NCBI GenBank assembly: GCA_041744735.1
Contig: JBGTKH010000660.1
Span: 1 to 9,180, forward strand
Direction: 5' to 3'
Source of the DNA: JBGTKH01 sp041744735
GTDB lineage: Bacteria; Planctomycetota; Planctomycetia; Pirellulales; Pirellulaceae
Length of the DNA stretch: 9,180 nucleotides
This document shows positions 1-7,308 of this stretch, piece after piece; positions within the stretch are counted from its first letter, which is position 1, and each line of letters starts with the position of its first letter. A program made the position numbers and the translations under genes. A model generated the notes under the pieces. It did no database searches and was not told where the DNA came from. It saw only the letters and a program-made list of their open reading frames with translations.

Positions 1-11
1 CTCAATTCAAA

Positions 12-3000
12 ATGACACCCGACCCCGTTTGCGCGCGACGGCTGATCGCAGTGACGCGAGCCTGCTGCTTACTCGCATCGATCTTACTGGCTTCGCAGAT
101 TTCGGCCGGCGCTGAACCGCGCGGAACGAACGAAGTTCGCACTTGGCCGCTGTCGGCTGGAACACCGTCAGAACCGAGCCGCGCCTTTCCGAAAGCGGAC
201 CTGATTGGACTGAACTACTTCAACGCTGCGTGGAAGTCCGTGTTGCAGGAGGTGGCCGCCGCGGCTGGGGCGCAGCTTGTCGCGCCCGATCTTCCCGCGG
301 GGCGGTATTCGCGCCGAGATCGAAACAACTATTCATTGGATGATGCGGTTCGAATACTGAACGCAGAATTGGAGCCACAAGGCTATCGGATTCTGGTCAA
401 AGCGCCGTATCTGATCGTGGTGGACGTGCCGTCGACGCGGATGCGTTATCCGCCCGCGGTTTTGCCGAGCCGCGAGTCGCCCAACCACGCGACTGCGAAC
501 GACGACGCGCGGGCCGTGGCGAACCACGATGGTCCGAAACGACTGCCCCCGGTGGAACCGGAAAACGGCGCCGGCAATTATCCCGTGCAACTGGCATCAT
601 TCGATTCGCCGGCCGAGAATCCCGCGGCGCTCAAGAACGATTTGCGGCAAAACGGCAACTCGCGATTCCGCATCGCGGTTCACAATCAAGACGCGGCAGT
701 TGTTGCCAATCGGATGTATCAGGCGTGCAAGCCCAACGCCGCGCCGATCCCAAACGGTTCGCAGGAACTTCCGGGCTTTCACTTTGGCGGCGCGGCACAG
801 GCCGCTTCGTTTACCGTTGCGGTCGATGAGCGAAAAAACGAACTGGTTATCGAATCGCCGCCGGCGCTAACGACAAGCGTTACATCGTTGGTACGCAAGT
901 TTGACGCGGTCGCTGCGCAGCCGAACGACGTGCTGCGTGTCGTTTCGACGTCAAACAAAGCGGGCAACATAGCCCAGCGACTGCGAGCGCCATTGGCACG
1001 TCTGGCCGCCGCGCAAGTCGATCAAGACGCACCCCGAAAGCTGCCAAGATCAGCAACAGGCAACGCTCACGATGCGGCACAGCCGGCTCAACTTGCACAA
1101 CTGCAGAATGTCGAGGATCAACCCGTTGAATCGCCGCCGAGCAACTTGCCCGCGCTGATTGACGGATTGAAAGGAGACGTTTCGGTCGAAGTGCTTGAGG
1201 ACCTCGGCGTGTTGGTCATCAGCGGAAACAAAGAGGACGTCGCGGCGGTGGTGGCGATCGTTCGTGAAATGGAAAAGTTGGGTGTTGGTGCCGCGCCGGA
1301 AGTTCACGTTCTTCTGCTGCGACATGTCAATTCCGAAGCGATGGCCGAATTGCTGGGCGGCGTTTACCAGCGACTGGAAGTATTCGCCGGGCCGGCCCGA
1401 GCGGGTCAAACGGTGTCGTTGTTGCCTGTCGTAAAACCGAACGCCGTGGTGATCGTGGCGTCGCAGGCCGACATGCCGTCGATTCTCCGACTGGCCGACG
1501 AACTGGATCAGCCGGTGGCTCCCACTGCTCAGTTTCGCGTGTTCCCGCTGAAGGCGGCCGCTGCCTCGCAAGTGCTCGCAATGATGGAGAAGTTCTACGA
1601 ACCGCGGGGCGGACTGGCGGCGCGGATCAAGACTGTAATCGATGACCGCACGAACTCGATCATCGTGCAAGGCAGCCCGCGCGATCTGGCCGAGGTCGCC
1701 GCCCTGATTCAAAAGATCGACCTCGACGAATCGAACGCCGTGAACCAGATGCGGCTCTTCCCGCTGCAAAATGCGGTGGCCGAGGAGCTGTCGCTGGTCA
1801 TCAATACGGCGATTCAGAGCGTGCTCTTTCCTGACGCAGGCGGGACATCCGGCGGACTTGGTGGGCCCGGCGGCGCGGCATCCGCCGGCGCTGCGTCGCA
1901 GCCGTCTGATTCGGCTCGGTCGCGGCAATTCCAAGTCGCGAAGTCGGTGGTGTTGCAGTTTCTGACGACCGACAACGGCGCAATGCGAACCGTGCGTTCC
2001 GGAATTCTCGAAGACATTCGTGTCTCGTTCGATGCCCGCACGAACAGCCTGGTCGTCACCGCGCCGCGACAAAGCATGCAGATGATGGCCGAACTGATCC
2101 GGCAACTCGACCTGCCAACGTCATTGGTCGCCGACATCAAAGTTTTTTCGCTGGCCAACTCCGATGCGTCGGCGATGGTGCGCTTGCTGGAGAATCTGTA
2201 CTCCACGCAGGTGCAAGCGCGGGAACAGCAAGCCTTGGTAGCCGGAGCGGCCGACGCCAGCAGCAATCTGATCCCGCTGCGATTGTCGGTCGACGTGCGC
2301 ACCAACAGCATCATCGCCAAAGGTGCGCCGGAAACGCTGCGTGTGGTCGAGGCCATTCTGCTGCGCTTGGATGAAAGCGATTTGCGGCAGCGGCAGAACG
2401 TTGTGTATCGGCTGAAGAACAGTCCGGCGGTGGACGTCGCCAACGCCATCAATCAGTTCCTCACGTCGCAGCGGAATCTGGCGCAGCTTGATCCGAATCT
2501 GGTCAGCACCGTCGAGCTGCTGGAACGCGAAGTGATCGTGGTCCCCGAACCGGTCAGCAACAGTCTGCTGATCAGTTCGACGCCGCGGTATTTCGATGAG
2601 ATTCAAGCTCTCACGAGAAAACTGGACGAGGCGCCGGCGCAAGTGGTGATTCAGGCGCTACTGGTCGAAGTGGAACTAAGCAAGAACGACGAGTTCGGCG
2701 TCGAACTGGGCGTACAGGACTCGGTGTTATTCGATCGCAGCGTGATCAACAATCTGGTCACGCTGACCGAAACCTTGACCGCGCCCAACGGTGTGCAGAC
2801 GACCACTCAGCGGCTGGTGTCGCAAGAGTCGCAGCCCGGTTTCCTGTTCAACAATCAGCCGCTGGGCAACAACACGGCGATCCGACCTTCGACGATCGGC
2901 AACCAGGGGCTGAGTACCTTTGGCGTGGGCCGCGTGAACGGCGACTTGGGATACGGCGGCTTTGTTCTGTCGGCCAGCTCCGAATCGCTGAGCGTGCTGA

Positions 3001-3677
3001 TCCGAGCTTTGGCCGCGCGGCGCAATGTGAACATCCTCAGCCGCCCGCAAATTCGCACGCTCGACAATCAGCTTGCTCAAATTCAAGTTGGGCAGCAGGT
3101 GCCGATTGTCGACGGTGTGGTGATCACCGGCACCGGGTCGGCCAACCCACAGATTCGTCAGGATCAGTCCGGCATCATCTTGACGGTGACGCCCCGTATC
3201 AGCCCGGAAGGGGTCATCGTGATGGAAGTGATCGCGGAGAAGAGCCAATTCACGGGCGCTGGCGTGCCGATTTTTACGGACGCAAACACTGGGAACGTGA
3301 TCGAGTCGCCCGTCAAAGACATCACCACGGCCCGCACCACGGTGAGCGTGCCCAATATGCAAACGATTGTGCTGGGCGGGATGATCACCAACGCCGCGAG
3401 CAAGGAGGAACGCAAGGTGCCGTGGCTGGGTGACTTGCCGCTTCTGAAGCACCTGTTTCGTTTCGACTCGTCCGTCAATCGCCGCACTGAACTGTTGATT
3501 TTTCTGACGCCGCGGATCATTCGCAACGATCTGGATTCCGAGTTGATCAAGCAGGTCGAGACCGGGCGGATTCATTTCATGCAACACGAAGCCGAAGAGA
3601 TTCACGGCCCGCTGTTCGCCGTACCCGAAGAGCAGCCCGAACTAATTCTGCCCGCGGCGCCGAATGTCGAAGAGTGA
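12..3677 (+). CDS. Oversized secretin (GspD/PulD-type outer-membrane channel)
   Basis: The product should form a multimeric outer-membrane gate fed by a periplasmic vestibule. A signal peptide covers about residues 1-34, with a hydrophobic core around LLASILLASQ. An N0/STN-like module spans about 61-139. About seven more N-type modules follow, roughly 217-300, 307-425, 429-507, 507-576, 577-705, 706-792 and 793-875. Several carry the recurring strand motif RTNS (residues 546-549, 676-679, 763-766; a degenerate SNS at 849-851). The secretin barrel domain covers about 876-1176, including SRPQIRTLDNQ, GQQVPIV and the hallmark VPWLGDLPLLKHLFR (from residue 1136). A glycine-rich loop near 608-630 interrupts one module, and an acidic, proline-rich tail follows 1176. 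GspD proteins are usually about 650-700 residues with four N modules, so this one is nearly double. The ATG lies only 11 bases from the window edge and no clear ribosome site is visible, so the start is likely but not certain. The family assignment is very secure; the transported substrate is unknown. Confidence 0.95.
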   Translation: MTPDPVCARRLIAVTRACCLLASILLASQISAGAEPRGTNEVRTWPLSAGTPSEPSRAFPKADLIGLNYFNAAWKSVLQEVAAAAGAQLVAPDLPAGRYSRRDRNNYSLDDAVRILNAELEPQGYRILVKAPYLIVVDVPSTRMRYPPAVLPSRESPNHATANDDARAVANHDGPKRLPPVEPENGAGNYPVQLASFDSPAENPAALKNDLRQNGNSRFRIAVHNQDAAVVANRMYQACKPNAAPIPNGSQELPGFHFGGAAQAASFTVAVDERKNELVIESPPALTTSVTSLVRKFDAVAAQPNDVLRVVSTSNKAGNIAQRLRAPLARLAAAQVDQDAPRKLPRSATGNAHDAAQPAQLAQLQNVEDQPVESPPSNLPALIDGLKGDVSVEVLEDLGVLVISGNKEDVAAVVAIVREMEKLGVGAAPEVHVLLLRHVNSEAMAELLGGVYQRLEVFAGPARAGQTVSLLPVVKPNAVVIVASQADMPSILRLADELDQPVAPTAQFRVFPLKAAAASQVLAMMEKFYEPRGGLAARIKTVIDDRTNSIIVQGSPRDLAEVAALIQKIDLDESNAVNQMRLFPLQNAVAEELSLVINTAIQSVLFPDAGGTSGGLGGPGGAASAGAASQPSDSARSRQFQVAKSVVLQFLTTDNGAMRTVRSGILEDIRVSFDARTNSLVVTAPRQSMQMMAELIRQLDLPTSLVADIKVFSLANSDASAMVRLLENLYSTQVQAREQQALVAGAADASSNLIPLRLSVDVRTNSIIAKGAPETLRVVEAILLRLDESDLRQRQNVVYRLKNSPAVDVANAINQFLTSQRNLAQLDPNLVSTVELLEREVIVVPEPVSNSLLISSTPRYFDEIQALTRKLDEAPAQVVIQALLVEVELSKNDEFGVELGVQDSVLFDRSVINNLVTLTETLTAPNGVQTTTQRLVSQESQPGFLFNNQPLGNNTAIRPSTIGNQGLSTFGVGRVNGDLGYGGFVLSASSESLSVLIRALAARRNVNILSRPQIRTLDNQLAQIQVGQQVPIVDGVVITGTGSANPQIRQDQSGIILTVTPRISPEGVIVMEVIAEKSQFTGAGVPIFTDANTGNVIESPVKDITTARTTVSVPNMQTIVLGGMITNAASKEERKVPWLGDLPLLKHLFRFDSSVNRRTELLIFLTPRIIRNDLDSELIKQVETGRIHFMQHEAEEIHGPLFAVPEEQPELILPAAPNVEE

Positions 3678-3771
3678 GTGATGATCAAGGAAGTACGTGA
3701 ACTGAGAATGGCGCGAGTGTGAGTGTACTTGAAGAAGGACGCGAAAGGTGTGACATCCCGCTGCGATATGT

Positions 3772-3792
3772 AGTACTCAGTACTCAGTACTT
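3772..3792. repeat. Three tandem 7-bp repeats (AGTACTC, AGTACTC, AGTACTT)
   Basis: Three contiguous heptamers, the third with one change, each containing the self-complementary hexamer AGTACT. They lie about 95 bp after the secretin stop, directly beside the left end of the larger palindrome. The rest of 3678-3771 shows no gene and no recognisable signal. The heptamers could be part of the neighbouring repeat element or an operator-like array; nothing in the sequence decides between these. Confidence 0.75.
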
Positions 3793-3797
3793 AGGAT

Positions 3798-3912
3798 CCG
3801 CGAAAAAATAACTTGTCGAATTAGTGGAACGGCGCAAGCCCCCCGGTGCCGCAAACCGGAGGGCTTGCGCCCTGCCGCTACTTTTCCAATTCAGCAAGTT
3901 ATTTGTTCGCGG
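3798..3912. repeat. Long imperfect palindrome (MITE-like or terminator-like element)
   Basis: Outer arms 3798-3815 and 3895-3912 are complementary at 17 of 18 positions. The next seven bases pair at 5 of 7 (3816-3822 with 3888-3894). After a partly paired, bulged section, the GC-rich inner arms 3831-3847 and 3855-3871 pair at 16 of 17 around a 7-base loop (GCCGCAA). The whole 115 bp can therefore fold into one hairpin. An A-run (3803-3808) and short T-runs (3882-3885) flank the GC core, so it could act as a terminator for the secretin transcript. The length and near-symmetry also fit a non-autonomous mobile or REP-like repeat. I see no coding gene in it. The structure is certain; its function is not. 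Confidence 0.85.
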
Positions 3913-3951
3913 TAGCCCGCGCGACTATTCCGAATCCAAAAGGCGGAAACC

Positions 3952-3956
3952 AGGAG
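3952..3956 (+). promoter_or_regulatory. Ribosome binding site of the lipoprotein gene
   Basis: AGGAG ends 10 bases before the ATG at 3967. It supports that start over reading frames that begin upstream inside the palindrome. Confidence 0.75.
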
Positions 3957-3966
3957 AACACCAGCC

Positions 3967-4686
3967 ATGCACATCAGCCGATGTTGGCTCACGCAAATCA
4001 CAACTACGTGCGTGTTGCTTTCAACGTTCAGCGGCTGCGCGGTCAGTGGCCTCTGGAAACCCAAGAAGGACGAATTCCGCAAGGCCGACGCACGGAATCC
4101 GGCCGTACAGATTGTTTGTCTGTGGCAGCCGGCGGAAGGTCAGGGGTTAGACAACCTGCCCACGCGCGGTTTTGCGGGGCAGATGTTTTTCCTCACGCAA
4201 GATTCGCCCACGCCCGTGGAAGTCGACGGCGAGGTGCGGGTGTACTTGTTCGACGACCAGGGTACACTGGAAGAACAAGCCACGCCGCTGCACCAATTCG
4301 ATTTTGTCGACGGCGCGTGGCGTGGCTATTTGAAGAAGACCGCTTGGGGGCCGACGTATCAAGTTTTCATTCCCTACGTTCGCAAAGGAACGCACGAAAC
4401 AAAGTGTGCCTTGCGAGTCCGTTTGACGCCCAAGTCGGGGCCGACCGTTGTATCGGAAACAGCATCGATCACGCTGCTGGGAACTGTGCCTTCGCCCGCG
4501 ACTGCGGTGGGCGCACATTCACAGCCATCCATGGCAACATCGACGGGAGCCCCCGAAGGACAGCCAGGGTTTCCGCCGATCCAGCATGATGGGATGAAGC
4601 CACGTGACATAGGTCGCAAGGTGGATTTGCTGGATCCGCAATTCATAACGCCGCGAAAATTCGAGAGCTTTACCGTTCCCCAATGA
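3967..4686 (+). CDS. Predicted lipoprotein of unknown family (secretin-neighbour)
   Basis: This 239-residue protein starts with a short signal sequence ending in a lipobox-like FSGC, with the candidate lipidated cysteine at residue 24, so it is probably anchored in a membrane facing the periplasm. Residues about 45-175 look like a compact beta-rich domain (segments such as GEVRVYLFDD and YQVFIPYVRKG). The C-terminal ~65 residues are rich in proline, glycine and serine and probably disordered. I do not recognise the family. An AGGAG site precedes the ATG, and the stop overlaps the next start in ATGA, implying translational coupling to the BON-domain gene. Its position after a secretin makes a pilotin or assembly-factor role possible, but that is inference from context only. 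The lipobox position -3 is Phe rather than the usual Leu, which slightly weakens the lipoprotein call. Confidence 0.85.
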   Translation: MHISRCWLTQITTTCVLLSTFSGCAVSGLWKPKKDEFRKADARNPAVQIVCLWQPAEGQGLDNLPTRGFAGQMFFLTQDSPTPVEVDGEVRVYLFDDQGTLEEQATPLHQFDFVDGAWRGYLKKTAWGPTYQVFIPYVRKGTHETKCALRVRLTPKSGPTVVSETASITLLGTVPSPATAVGAHSQPSMATSTGAPEGQPGFPPIQHDGMKPRDIGRKVDLLDPQFITPRKFESFTVPQ

Positions 4687-5510
4687 ATCGATTGCATTTC
4701 AAAAGCGTAGCTGCACTCACCAGAGTGCGGATGTGTGCCGGAAAATCCCGCGTTCTGGCGAACGCAGCTACCATTGATGTCATCCGCCGTGTCGCGATCA
4801 TGTGCGGCGTGATGTTCTGCACTGCGACCGCTATCACGGAAGATGCCTGCGCTCAAAGCCTATTCGGCAGCCGCGGCCCACTGAGCCAAGGCCGCAGCGG
4901 GACACTGTCTTCCGCGCCCTCTGGTTCGCCGACGCTACCCAGCGCCGGATCGTTATCACCTGCCGGCGCTTTGACGCCAACGGCACCTGGCGGCTTCATC
5001 GGCCGAGGCAACGCAGGCAACCGTTTTATCGGCGCTCAACAAGTTGGACAACAGTCTGGACAACAGTCTGCGCCGGCCCCGTCGACTGTCCAATCACTTG
5101 CAGAGCCGCCTAACGGTGGTCAACTTGCGGGCACTGAACGGTCGGGCGCATTGAGCGAAGGAATCGGAGCCGGCGGACTGTCGCGCCTGCCCGTTCGTGC
5201 CAGGGAACGAATCGCATTTTCCTTTGCGGCACCCGGAACGGCGTCGATTGACGCGGCGCTCGCTTCGCAGTTTTCCAAACTCGCCGTCCGCTATCCCGTC
5301 TTTGCCGAACTTACAACGGAAGCTACCGCCGACGGGAAAGTCATCCTCCGCGGCGAAGTTCCCACCGAAGCAGAAAGGCGGCTCGCGGAAATACTCGTCC
5401 GTCTTCAGCCCGGCGTTCGCGACGTGGTGAACGAGTTGCTGGTAACGCCTCGCGCGGAACGCCAAGCTCCTAGTCCAGCAGAAATTTCGCCACTTTCCCG
5501 TCAAAACTGA
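4683..5510 (+). CDS. Exported BON-domain protein
   Basis: This 275-residue protein has a hydrophobic segment after an Arg pair at about residues 35-58 (RRVAIMCGVMFCTATA, then a possible cleavage after ACAQ), suggesting export. The ~35 residues before it are unusually long for a signal-peptide n-region, so translation might start later, for example at Met40 or Met44; the 4-bp ATGA overlap with the lipoprotein stop favours the first ATG. Residues about 60-160 are low-complexity Gly/Ser/Pro/Gln. A BON-like domain covers about 188-256, with the typical core DGKVILRGEVPT and GVRDVVNELLV. BON domains occur in periplasmic and outer-membrane proteins such as OsmY and are thought to bind membranes or partner proteins. 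Placement beside the secretin and lipoprotein suggests a periplasmic role in the same complex. The specific function is unknown. Confidence 0.88.
   Translation: MNRLHFKSVAALTRVRMCAGKSRVLANAATIDVIRRVAIMCGVMFCTATAITEDACAQSLFGSRGPLSQGRSGTLSSAPSGSPTLPSAGSLSPAGALTPTAPGGFIGRGNAGNRFIGAQQVGQQSGQQSAPAPSTVQSLAEPPNGGQLAGTERSGALSEGIGAGGLSRLPVRARERIAFSFAAPGTASIDAALASQFSKLAVRYPVFAELTTEATADGKVILRGEVPTEAERRLAEILVRLQPGVRDVVNELLVTPRAERQAPSPAEISPLSRQN
5046..5069 (+). repeat. Perfect 12-bp tandem duplication inside the BON-protein gene
   Basis: GGACAACAGTCT occurs twice in direct succession, encoding a repeated GQQS in the low-complexity linker. The length is a multiple of three, so the frame is kept. It looks like slippage in an unconstrained linker. 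Confidence 0.85.
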
Positions 5511-5787
5511 AAATCGCAGCCCTGGCCCCGTGCGTCCAAGCAACCCATATCACGGCTTGCTCGCGACCCGATGCTATCGCTGAAGCTATCCTGTACGCCG
5601 CCGATACAGCAGCAGAACGTTTTCGCGTTCCGCTTTGGCGCTCTCGCTGGAGAGCGACGGGCGCGGATGCCGATTTCTAACAGACAGCCGATTGAATTCG
5701 CGCAAGGCGGCGCACAGTTGGGTCGAGATCGCAAAGAACACAGGCTGCACGGCCTGCAACGTTACCGAAGATCAGGAAGCCTACAAA
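5511..5787 (+). other. Gap upstream of the ExeA-type gene with several small hairpins
   Basis: The frame of the next gene stays open back to a TTG at 5635, but the added 51 residues do not resemble the start of ExeA-type ATPases. I therefore treat this stretch as non-coding. It holds perfect small stem-loops: 5591-5595 with 5605-5609, 5615-5619 with 5626-5630, 5639-5645 with 5650-5656 (7 bp, 4-base loop) and 5741-5745 with 5752-5756. No convincing promoter boxes or T-tract terminator are visible. Short stems are expected by chance in GC-rich DNA, so only the 7-bp one deserves attention. Confidence 0.5.
5774..5779 (+). promoter_or_regulatory. Ribosome binding site that fixes the ExeA-type start
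   Basis: AGGAAG lies 8 bases before the ATG at 5788. Together with the family-typical N-terminus at that ATG, it decides against the upstream TTG start at 5635. Confidence 0.8.
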
Positions 5788-7299
5788 ATGTACGAATCCA
5801 CATTTGATTTCGCCGAGCGACCGTTTGCCGCCGCACCGCTCACGGGCCGCTATTATCCGGCCGGTGCGATCGAGCACGCCCGGCAAACGCTGGCCCGCAG
5901 CATCGAGCGGGCCGAGGGGCCGGGCCTGTTGATCGGGCCGGCCGGCACCGGCAAGACGCTCGTGTGCCACGTGTTGGCCGAACAATTCCGCGATCATTTT
6001 CACGTGGCGATGCTGGCCAATGCCCGGCTCTGCACGCGGCGGGCGCTGCTGCAAAACATTTTGTTCGAGCTGCGGTTGCCCTATCGCGACATGGAAGAGG
6101 GCGAACTGAGGCTGACGCTGATCGATCATCTGGAGCCCAGCCAGGCGTGTCCGCACGGAATGCTGCTATTGGTCGACGAAGCCCACACGCTGCCGCTGCG
6201 GCTGTTGGAAGAGATTCGCATGATTACGAACCTGGTGCGAGACGGTCAGCCACGAGTCCGCTTGGTGCTGGCCGGCAGCCCGCTGTTGGAAGAACGCTTC
6301 GCCAACCCGAAGTTGGAATCGTTCAGCCAGCGGATCAAGTCTCGCTGCTATCTGCAGTCAATGAATCGCGACGAGACGCGCGAGTACGTTCGCTCCCAGA
6401 TTCAGTCCGTCGGCGGCAACCCCGGCCGCGTGTTTGCCGACGCTGCGTATCGAGCCATATTCCAGGCCACTGACGGCATTCCGAGGTTGATCAACCAAGT
6501 CTGCGACCATGCGTTGGTCTTGGCCTCAGATGTACGCCTCAAGCAAATCGACGCGGCAGCGATCGAAGAAGCGTGGGCCGATCTGCAGCAACTGCCGACG
6601 CCGTGGCAAGAGCCAGCCAAACCGAGCGCCGCCGGCAGCGTGATCGAATTCGGTGAACTTAGCGACGACGGTTTGCAGGCAGCGCTGCGGTCCGATACCC
6701 AGACCGTCGCTGAATCCGACCGCCTGCCGCGCGTGATCGCACCGGACGACGACTTCGATTCCATCGAGGAATCCGTTGCGGACACGGGCAACGACTTGCC
6801 GCTGGCCGACGACCGTTTTGCAGCCGCCAGCCTGATCAGGCCTCACGTCGAGTTGGTCCACCGTGGCCCGCACAATCCCTTCGACGAACCGTTCGCAGAG
6901 GAAGAGATCGTCATTGACCGTTACGCGACACTGGACGCCGGCGAGTTTCGTGACCGGCCGAAGGTCTCCAGCGCCGAAGGACGAGAAATCGCCGCCGCTC
7001 TGCGCACGATCGGATCACCGCCAGCGGCGCCGAGCACCACGATTCCACTGTCGATTGCCGAAAGCACGCCCGAAACGAAGGAAATCGCGTCCGAGGAGCA
7101 CGTCGCAATGGCCGAGACAATTGTCGAAGCGACAGCGCAAGAGTCGGCTGTTGACGTGCTGCATGACGACGACTGGGACGACCGCGATTTGATTTTCGTC
7201 GAGGAAGATTTCGCGCGCGTCGACGCGGCGGTCGGCACGACCGGCAAGGCACGCCGGCAAGAATATCGACAACTCTTCACTCGACTTCGCCGAGGATAG
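5788..7299 (+). CDS. ExeA/GspA-type AAA+ ATPase with long acidic C-terminal tail
   Basis: This 503-residue protein starts MYESTFDFAERPF, the usual opening of ExeA-type ATPases. Walker A is GPAGTGKT (residues 50-57) and Walker B is LLLVDEAH (D130, E131). LVLAGSPLLEERF and LINQVCDHALVLA follow, as in the AAA_22/ExeA family, and the ATPase core ends near residue 273. In Aeromonas, ExeA works with ExeB to assemble the secretin through peptidoglycan; related ATPases also sit in PEP-CTERM/exosortase exopolysaccharide loci. Unlike ExeA, no transmembrane segment or peptidoglycan-binding domain is visible. Instead about 230 residues of acidic, low-complexity sequence follow, with a DDDWDD cluster and a basic end (RQLFTRLRRG). 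The protein is probably cytoplasmic and catalytically competent. The CpsD-like gene follows after 9 bp, so the two are almost certainly co-transcribed. The ATG at 5788 is chosen for its ribosome site and family N-terminus. Confidence 0.92.
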   Translation: MYESTFDFAERPFAAAPLTGRYYPAGAIEHARQTLARSIERAEGPGLLIGPAGTGKTLVCHVLAEQFRDHFHVAMLANARLCTRRALLQNILFELRLPYRDMEEGELRLTLIDHLEPSQACPHGMLLLVDEAHTLPLRLLEEIRMITNLVRDGQPRVRLVLAGSPLLEERFANPKLESFSQRIKSRCYLQSMNRDETREYVRSQIQSVGGNPGRVFADAAYRAIFQATDGIPRLINQVCDHALVLASDVRLKQIDAAAIEEAWADLQQLPTPWQEPAKPSAAGSVIEFGELSDDGLQAALRSDTQTVAESDRLPRVIAPDDDFDSIEESVADTGNDLPLADDRFAAASLIRPHVELVHRGPHNPFDEPFAEEEIVIDRYATLDAGEFRDRPKVSSAEGREIAAALRTIGSPPAAPSTTIPLSIAESTPETKEIASEEHVAMAETIVEATAQESAVDVLHDDDWDDRDLIFVEEDFARVDAAVGTTGKARRQEYRQLFTRLRRG

Positions 7300-7308
7300 G
7301 ATCGAACG

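Noticed and set aside
1050..2105. 351-codon open frame on the minus strand within the secretin gene, and a 292-codon one at 2727-3605
   Set aside because: Both lie opposite a clearly real secretin, have Arg/His-rich composition with no recognisable domain, and are explained by GC-rich codon use on the coding strand.
3681..3722. 13-codon mini-frame (ATG to TGA) just after the secretin stop
   Set aside because: There is no ribosome site suited to it and no recognisable peptide; a frame this short is expected by chance.
3846..4589. 247-codon plus-strand frame overlapping the lipoprotein gene
   Set aside because: It starts inside the palindrome and runs in another frame through the lipoprotein gene, which has a ribosome site, signal sequence and coupling to the next gene. 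The alternative product is Arg/Gly-rich with no domain.
5710..5770. Resemblance to the c-di-GMP-I (GEMM) riboswitch: CGCACAG, CGCAAAG and GTTACCGA boxes in the right order
   Set aside because: The GGGCAAACC segment and the GCC after GCAAAG are missing, and the first two boxes are about 12 bases too close. The ligand-binding core cannot form as in the known class. An Rfam covariance scan would settle it.
5635..5787. N-terminal extension of the ExeA-type ATPase from a TTG start
   Set aside because: The extra 51 residues do not resemble the family. The ATG at 5788 has an AGGAAG site 8 bases upstream and the family-typical MYESTFDFAERPF.
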